Assembly: GCA_002329485.1 (NCBI GenBank)
Contig: DCTZ01000010.1
Location: 1 to 56,716, forward strand
Length of the DNA stretch: 56,716 nt
Direction of reading: 5' to 3'
Source: Caryophanales bacterium UBA1427
Lineage (GTDB): Bacteria > Bacillota_I > Bacilli_A > ML615J-28 > CAG-313
A program made the position numbers and the translations under genes. Under the pieces are notes generated by a model. The model was not told where the DNA came from and ran no database searches. It saw only the letters and a list, made by a program, of their open reading frames with translations. The first letter of the stretch is position 1. Every line of letters begins with the position of its first letter. Shown piece after piece: positions 51,577-56,716 of the stretch.

Positions 51577-53051
51577 TTTTCTACCTCATCCAACATAATA
51601 ATTTCGTCGTCGCCTGAATCAACGACTTTTTCTTTCAACTTAATGTTATAGATTAACCCCATCACCTGAATCGTGACCAAAGGAGCCATCGCCACAAAGG
51701 CAACCAGTCCGAACGCATCGGTCAGAACATTTTTGCCGAGGATGGTGGCGGCACCGATGACAAACGGAACCAAGAAGGTCGAGGTCATCGCCCCCGATAC
51801 TGCTCCTCCGGAGTCAAAAGCAATTGCCGAGAATACCTGAGGAACAAAGAAAAGCAGGATTAAAGCGATGCTGTAGGCAGGAACCAAAAACCACAGAATA
51901 TTTATTCCGGTCAATACGCGAACACAGGCAAGGCCAATCGCAATGGAAACCCCTGCCGACATACAAATCATCATCGCGCGTCGGGAAATGGCCCCACTTG
52001 TAACTTCTTCGACCTGTTTATTCAAAACGATTACCGAAGGTTCGGCTAAAACAATCACCGCTCCGAATAACATGCCGGCCGGAATTAATAACCAATTATT
52101 TTTCAAGTCGCCAAAGGCTTTACCCAAATAATCGCCTATCGATACAAAGCCCGCATTTGCCCCTGCCAAAAAGAGGGCAAGGCCAATATAAGTATAGAGA
52201 AAACTGATTAAAATGCGAATAACTTTCTTTTTCGGAAAATGAAAAACGAGAAAATTAAAAATGAAAAAGAAAAGCAAAAACGGCATAATGGCAATCCCGA
52301 CTTCTAGCAAGTATTTGCCGATAAAGCCCCAAAGTGTCATAGTTTCGGAAATGCTTTCGCCCGGCTTATCCAAAAATAAACCGGATATCATGATGGCGAG
52401 TATAGGACCGATTGAAGCAACCCCGACAAGACCGAAACTGTCATCTTCGGAACGGCTGTCACCGCGGGAAACGGATACCCCTAAACCCAAAGCCATAATA
52501 AACGGCACTGCCATTGGTCCGGTGGTCGCACCTCCGGAATCAAATGCCACAGGGACATAAGATGGATTGACAAAGTTTAATACAACAGCAATTATAAAAA
52601 TCAAGAAATAAAAGCCGATAAAAATATAGGTCAGTTTGATTTGGAATATTATTCTCAGCAAAGCCACAACAACAAAAATTCCCACACCAAAAGCCACAAT
52701 CAAAATAAAAATCAAAGGTGAATCCTTGTTGAATTGTTCGGCAAGTACAAGAATCGCCGGTTCCGATACGGTAATCATGAAACCGATGAGAAAACCAATC
52801 AAGATCAAAAACCACAATTTGCGTTTTCTCGTAATATAGCTACCGATATTTTCCGCCAGGGGCATCATCGACCCGCTGGCCCCAAGAGTAAACAAAATTA
52901 AACCGATAATCAACATGAAAGCCCCAACTAAGAATTCGCCGACATCGGTGGCTTTTGTCCCAAAAATGAGACACATGATGAGGATAATTATCGTCATCGG
53001 TAGGATACTTTGCAAGGAATCTTTTATTTTTTCTAGTAGTATTTTATTCAA
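51573..53051 (-). CDS. DUF1538 membrane protein with internal duplication
   Basis: 492 aa, about 14 hydrophobic segments. Two DUF1538 repeats with an offset near 241 residues: GFMITVSEPAILVLAEQ (about 90-106) against VIVLAEPSVIVLNKQ; AFDSGGATTGPM (169) against AFDSGGAVSGAM (411); DSFGLVGVASIGP (204) against DAFGLVAFVAMAP (445). The conserved EPA and FDSGGA segments sit in membrane regions and look like a transport or substrate path. The function of the family is unknown. The start is TTG after AGGAGG. First gene of the cluster. Confidence 0.85.
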   Translation of the reverse strand: MNKILLEKIKDSLQSILPMTIIILIMCLIFGTKATDVGEFLVGAFMLIIGLILFTLGASGSMMPLAENIGSYITRKRKLWFLILIGFLIGFMITVSEPAILVLAEQFNKDSPLIFILIVAFGVGIFVVVALLRIIFQIKLTYIFIGFYFLIFIIAVVLNFVNPSYVPVAFDSGGATTGPMAVPFIMALGLGVSVSRGDSRSEDDSFGLVGVASIGPILAIMISGLFLDKPGESISETMTLWGFIGKYLLEVGIAIMPFLLFFFIFNFLVFHFPKKKVIRILISFLYTYIGLALFLAGANAGFVSIGDYLGKAFGDLKNNWLLIPAGMLFGAVIVLAEPSVIVLNKQVEEVTSGAISRRAMMICMSAGVSIAIGLACVRVLTGINILWFLVPAYSIALILLFFVPQVFSAIAFDSGGAVSGAMTSTFLVPFVIGAATILGKNVLTDAFGLVAFVAMAPLVTIQVMGLIYNIKLKEKVVDSGDDEIIMLDEVEK

Positions 53052-53096
53052 GTACTTATCCTCCTGTCACGTTAATAATTTTCAATATTTATGTAT

Positions 53097-53125
53097 ATTA
53101 TACCATTTAAAAGTTGTTAAGTAAA
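53097..53125 (-). promoter_or_regulatory. Promoter of the DUF1538/PII cluster
   Basis: TTTACT, 17 bases, TATAAT on the minus strand, with ATGG just before the -10. Confidence 0.55.
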
Positions 53126-53206
53126 GCCAAATGAAATTGTTAAGAATCTTATTTACAGGAATGCCTTTTTCTTTAAAAAAAGAAACTTACTTAAAACATT
53201 TCGGTT

Positions 53207-53237
53207 AAAAAATGACCCAAACGTATGGGTCATTTTT
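53207..53237 (-). terminator. Terminator of the hut operon
   Basis: Minus-strand AAAATGACCCA/TGGGTCATTTT stem followed by T6, just after the fchA stop. Confidence 0.9.
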
Positions 53238-53242
53238 GCTTA

Positions 53243-53884
53243 TTAGGATAAAAACCGATTTACTTCCTGAATTCCCTGTTCGAACAATATGTCAGCTTCT
53301 TCTTTCAATTTGGCAACACTGCCTAAGAATTCTTCTTTGGTCGTTTGATCGGAAAAACCTTTCATGTTGGTTTTGACATTTAAAACTGCTCCTTCAAACC
53401 CGGCTTTGATTAACAGAAGCCCAACCCCAAAATCGGAGATGGCGGTTTTGTTGGCATATTTTAACATAGGAAATGCCGTTTTTAAAGCTTCAAGGGCAAG
53501 TTCTGCTACTTTGTGAGGAACTTCCGTGGCTAGGATGGTTGCTTTATTTAACTGTTTTTCCCGAATCAATTGTTCTTCGGAAGTATTTTTGGGAAGTTGC
53601 AAACAATCCATAATACGATTGAAAGCTTCCGTATCCAAGTCAACCAATTCCATTGCTATGTTTTTTTCCCGGTTTAACTTCTCAAAAGAAACCAAGTATT
53701 CGTTTTTACTGTCTTCGGGAAGTTCTTTGAATTTCTTTTTTCCGATGGTCAAATGGGCAACCATCCGGATAAGGCTGATACCTTGGGCAACGGAAAAAGC
53801 GGAAACACTTCCTCCGCCCGGGGCAGGTGTCGGGGCATCCACAGCCTGCATAAATTCTTTGCATGTCAGTTCCAGTAATTTCAT
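53243..53884 (-). CDS. fchA: Methenyltetrahydrofolate cyclohydrolase / formiminotetrahydrofolate cyclodeaminase
   Basis: 213 aa. The signature PTPAPGGGSVSAF near residue 21 is shared by the cyclodeaminase half of FTCD and by FchA. It releases ammonia from formimino-THF to give methenyl-THF. Here it stands apart from FtcD, not fused. ATG 53884 is chosen: AGGTGA lies at the right distance, while the GTG nine bases earlier sits on it. It is 1 base after the hutI stop, last in the operon. Confidence 0.92.
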   Translation of the reverse strand: MKLLELTCKEFMQAVDAPTPAPGGGSVSAFSVAQGISLIRMVAHLTIGKKKFKELPEDSKNEYLVSFEKLNREKNIAMELVDLDTEAFNRIMDCLQLPKNTSEEQLIREKQLNKATILATEVPHKVAELALEALKTAFPMLKYANKTAISDFGVGLLLIKAGFEGAVLNVKTNMKGFSDQTTKEEFLGSVAKLKEEADILFEQGIQEVNRFLS

Positions 53885-53885
53885 C

Positions 53886-55145
53886 TCATTCACCTATTAT
53901 TTTTCCTTTGCTGACTACTTGTTTTCCGGAAATAAAAACATCTTCCACATGGTTGATACCGAAATGGTAAATCAGATAATCCAAATTAGGACAATCAAAA
54001 ATGACGAAATCAGCATCTTTTCCGGCTCCGATTGAACCTTTGGTTTTTTCAAGACCCAAACTTACCGCCGCATTAATCGTGGCTGCTGTAATGACTTCTT
54101 TTGGAGTCATTTTCATTTTTAGGCAAGCCACCTGCATGGCCAATTGAAGGTTTTCGCACGGCGAACTGCCGGGATTGTAATCGGTCGCAATTGCCACTCC
54201 GCACCCTTTTTCAATCATCAAACGGGCTTTTGCGTAATCACTGTTTAAATAAAAGGAAGTTAAAGGCAGCAGATTGGCAACTGTACCGCTTTGGGCAAGT
54301 CGTTCCATATCGCTTTCGGTGGTTGCCATTAAATGATCAGCCGAAATGCAGCCAAGTTCCTGCGCAAGAGCGGCGCCCCCCATCGGGACAATCTCATCCG
54401 CATGCATCTTTATTCCCAAGCCGAGCGATTTGGCATAGGTTAATATTTCCTTTGTTTCTGCAAGCGAAAACACTCCGTCTTCGCAAAAAGCATCACAAAA
54501 CTCGGCTAAATTTTGTTTTTTTACTTCTTCCGTCATTTCTTTCAATAAAGCCAAGAACTTGGGACGATCATTTTGATATTGGGGCGGAATCGCATGAGCT
54601 CCCATGAAAGTATTAACAATCTTTACGGGATGCTTTTGATCCAAAAATCTGGCCACTTCCAATTGTTTGACTTCCGTGGACAGTTCCAAGCCGTAACCGC
54701 TTTTGGCTTCTACGACAGTTGTACCATGCAAAAGCATTCTGTTTAAGGTCTTTTGGGCTTGGTCCACCAATTCATCAAAGGAAGCTTTGACGGTGTGGTT
54801 AACCGTATTCAAGATTCCTCCCCCTTGTTTTAAAATTTCCAAATAAGAATACCCGGCCAGTTTCATGGCCAATTCATGTTCCCGCGATCCCGCATGCACC
54901 AAATGGGTATGCGAATCGATTAAACCGGGAGTAACCAGCTTTTGGTCGGCATCAACGACAAAAGCATCATCGCAATATTTCTGATAACCCAAACCGGTTC
55001 CTGCCTCGATAAACTTTCCGTTTTCCGCAACCAAATAAGCATCATGCAAAAACTGGACTTCATTCATGGCTTTTCCGGTCCGTAAACCGTTTGACCCTTT
55101 CATGGTGACTAATTCGCCGATATTTTTAACTACCAAGTACCGCAC
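53886..55145 (-). CDS. hutI: Imidazolonepropionase
   Basis: 419 aa amidohydrolase that opens 4-imidazolone-5-propionate to N-formimino-L-glutamate, step 3 of histidine degradation. Zinc ligands lie in DSHTHLVHAGSREHE near residue 80; GSGYGLEL and KMHADEI are conserved, and ATDYNPGSSPCENL matches the family C-terminal motif. The start is GTG with AAGGATG upstream. It follows ftcD after 2 bases. Confidence 0.96.
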   Translation of the reverse strand: MRYLVVKNIGELVTMKGSNGLRTGKAMNEVQFLHDAYLVAENGKFIEAGTGLGYQKYCDDAFVVDADQKLVTPGLIDSHTHLVHAGSREHELAMKLAGYSYLEILKQGGGILNTVNHTVKASFDELVDQAQKTLNRMLLHGTTVVEAKSGYGLELSTEVKQLEVARFLDQKHPVKIVNTFMGAHAIPPQYQNDRPKFLALLKEMTEEVKKQNLAEFCDAFCEDGVFSLAETKEILTYAKSLGLGIKMHADEIVPMGGAALAQELGCISADHLMATTESDMERLAQSGTVANLLPLTSFYLNSDYAKARLMIEKGCGVAIATDYNPGSSPCENLQLAMQVACLKMKMTPKEVITAATINAAVSLGLEKTKGSIGAGKDADFVIFDCPNLDYLIYHFGINHVEDVFISGKQVVSKGKIIGE

Positions 55146-55147
55146 AG

Positions 55148-56050
55148 TTATTCATCCTTCTTGATTAAATGGTATTCCAGGACCTTTTCGGCAGAGAAAT
55201 CGGTTAACCCCAAATAGTATTCCATCGATTGTGTTAAGGCTTCAAGCGGTACCATCCCGATAATCTCACTGCCAAGTACGCTTACGCCGTAGCGGGCAGC
55301 TTCCATTTTTACCATTTCGAAAACTCTGTAGATACTGTTCTTTTGATAATTGGTAATATTCATCGTAACCTGAACAATCCCTTTTTCTTTAATTTCGGCA
55401 GCGCCGGCTTTGATATACCTTAAACCGCCGCTGGAATGACGGATTGTTTTGGCGATAGCCTGAGCGATTTCTTTCTTGTCGGTATTTAAATTGATATTGT
55501 AGGCAATTAAAGGCATCCTCGCCCCTACCGCTACCGCTCCCGCCGTCGGGTGAATTTCCGGTTTTCCGAAATCCGGATGCCAAAGGTGATCCTGTATTTT
55601 GGTTTTCATTCCTTCGAATTCTCCTTTTCGAATATCGGCTAAATTGACCCGGTGTTCCGCTGAGGCTGCTTCTTCATATAAAAAGACCGGCAGAGAAAAA
55701 CGCTCATAAATGGCTTGTCCCAATCTTTTGGCATAGGCAACGCATTCTTTCATTTTGATATTCTGAATCGGGACAAACGGAAGGACATCCACGGCACCCA
55801 TTCGGGGATGCTCGCCCTGATGGTGATTCAAATCAATCAGTTCGACGGCCTTTCCCACCATCGCAAGGAGCGGTTCCATCATGGCTTCCGGGTCGCCGAG
55901 TAAAGTTACGACGGTGCGGTTATAACTGGCATCCGGTTCGACGCTTAGCAACTGAAAACCCGGTTGGTTGCGCAGAACCGAAACGATTTTTTCGACTGTC
56001 TCAAGGTTCCGCCCTTCGGAAAAATTCGGTACGCATTGAACTACTTTCAT
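55148..56050 (-). CDS. ftcD: Glutamate formiminotransferase
   Basis: 300 aa. Moves the formimino group from formiminoglutamate to tetrahydrofolate, releasing glutamate. VPNFSEGRN at the start, NRTVVTLLGDPEAM, HPRMGAVDVLPFVP and the MNITNYQKNS segment are typical. It is the transferase domain only; the deaminase domain is a separate gene (fchA). AAGGAGG precedes the ATG. It starts 1 base after hutU. Confidence 0.95.
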   Translation of the reverse strand: MKVVQCVPNFSEGRNLETVEKIVSVLRNQPGFQLLSVEPDASYNRTVVTLLGDPEAMMEPLLAMVGKAVELIDLNHHQGEHPRMGAVDVLPFVPIQNIKMKECVAYAKRLGQAIYERFSLPVFLYEEAASAEHRVNLADIRKGEFEGMKTKIQDHLWHPDFGKPEIHPTAGAVAVGARMPLIAYNINLNTDKKEIAQAIAKTIRHSSGGLRYIKAGAAEIKEKGIVQVTMNITNYQKNSIYRVFEMVKMEAARYGVSVLGSEIIGMVPLEALTQSMEYYLGLTDFSAEKVLEYHLIKKDE

Positions 56051-56051
56051 G

Positions 56052-56716
56052 TTATTTTCCTCCTTGCGACAATTTGGCCTTTACTATTGAGTGAAGGTAT
56101 TCTTTATCGCACAAATTAGGTAATGTTATATGATTGGCAGGACTAGTTTCATTGAATTGGATAGCCGTTTCGATGGAAGCGCTGTTTCTTGCCCAGGCCC
56201 GGCGGGCAACCCCGGCCATCACATCCCAGGTAATGGCACTACTAAGAATCTCGTCAACCCGTTTTGAACCGTCAAGCAACAAACCGAAACCACCGTTGAT
56301 GGCTTTTCCAATCCCGACACCGCCCCCGTTATGAAGGACAACATAAGTCATTCCCCTGGCCGCATTCCCCGCAAACACCTGCGTGGCCATTTCTGCCATA
56401 ATATTGGAACCGTCTTTGATATTGGCGGTTTCCCTGAATGGTGAATCCGTTCCCCCGGTATCATGATGGTCCCGTCCGAGCATTACCGGTCCGATGCGAC
56501 CTTCGCGAATCATTTCGTTAAACTTAAGGGCGATTTTTAAGCGTCCGGATGCATCCTGGTATAAAATCCGCGCTTTGGTTCCGACCACCAGATTATTCTG
56601 TTTGGCGTTTTTGATCCAATTGTAGTTGTCCAAATCCTGAAAACGGCGGTTCGGGTCAATACAGTCCATGGCAGCTTGGTCGGTTGCATCCAAATCTTCT
56701 TCCTTGCCGCTTAATA
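56052..56716 (-). CDS. hutU: Urocanate hydratase, C-terminal part (cut by the window edge)
   Basis: The reading frame continues without a start to the right-hand edge, so only the last 220 or so residues are present (the enzyme has about 550 to 670). Family features: GRIGPVMLGRDHHDTGGTDSPFRET (in pieces), VLHNGGGVGIGKAINGGFG and the C-terminal TWDVMAGVARRAWARN. It hydrates urocanate to imidazolonepropionate with bound NAD+. Its stop is followed after 1 base by ftcD. hutH is not in the window and may lie further upstream. Confidence 0.96.
   Translation of the reverse strand, partial: LSGKEEDLDATDQAAMDCIDPNRRFQDLDNYNWIKNAKQNNLVVGTKARILYQDASGRLKIALKFNEMIREGRIGPVMLGRDHHDTGGTDSPFRETANIKDGSNIMAEMATQVFAGNAARGMTYVVLHNGGGVGIGKAINGGFGLLLDGSKRVDEILSSAITWDVMAGVARRAWARNSASIETAIQFNETSPANHITLPNLCDKEYLHSIVKAKLSQGGK

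Noticed and set aside
54101..54607. 168-codon plus-strand reading frame
   Set aside because: Antisense to hutI, which matches its family along the full length.
1..56716. tRNA or rRNA genes, CRISPR arrays, insertion sequences, prophage or conjugative elements
   Set aside because: Searched by eye; no cloverleaf-like segment, regular repeat-spacer pattern, transposase or integrase protein was found.

Overview
The window comes from an endospore-forming, moderately AT-rich member of the Bacillota (Firmicutes) that uses the standard bacterial code (TGA and TAA both act as stops). Evidence for this is the set spo0A, spoIVB, spoIVA, a gerM-like gene, a gerK-type germinant receptor operon (A-C-B order) and a candidate gamma-type small acid-soluble spore protein, together with typical Bacillota genes (mutS2, rnhC, lspA-rluD, a hisS T-box, HU beside spoIVA). 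The reduced gene neighbourhoods (no argR, tlyA, ispA or folD in the nusB-to-spo0A block) suggest a lineage near the Erysipelotrichia/Mollicutes side of Bacilli rather than a classical Bacillus. That placement is inference.

Layout. 1-7.4 kb: a LicA-type kinase with rdgB, a GerM-like protein, a CPBP protease, HU and spoIVA, a DUF402 phosphatase, a Fic protein and a rubredoxin-like protein. 7.4-10.9 kb: mutS2 and rnhC, divergent. 10.9-19.6 kb: a fully packed ten-gene operon read leftwards from a T-box leader: hisS, aspS, tcdA, a 77-aa membrane protein, dCMP deaminase, two tandem PDZ-Lon (SepM/YlbL-type) proteases, a membrane protein, lspA and rluD. 19.6-23.8 kb: gltS, an acyltransferase with extra C-terminal domains, dinB with a probable ATT start, and a small membrane protein. 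23.9-33.2 kb: the block lipoprotein-nusB-xseA-xseB-dxs-recN-spoIVB-spo0A, with two candidate 0A boxes flanking spoIVB.

33.3-44.8 kb: a QueH with a large N-terminal extension, a NahK-like kinase, the SASP-like repeat protein, trmL, a MATE exporter, an MFS permease, a U32 protein, DegV and a 5'-nucleotidase lipoprotein. 44.9-48.6 kb: the gerK-like operon. 48.7-53.1 kb: a nitroreductase, a UPF0316 protein, and a compact cassette of a duplicated DUF1538 membrane protein, two PII-like proteins and a membrane-anchored protein of unknown function. 53.2-56.7 kb: part of a histidine-utilisation operon (hutU, ftcD, hutI, fchA) that turns urocanate into glutamate and loads the formimino carbon onto tetrahydrofolate; hutU runs off the window edge.

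The least explained parts are the DUF1538/PII cassette, the SASP-like repeat protein, the SASA-type lipoprotein that has lost its catalytic serine motif, the QueH fusion, the acyltransferase fusion and the compact T-box leader. No tRNA, rRNA, CRISPR array, insertion sequence or prophage was seen, and no stretch over 300 bases lacks a gene.
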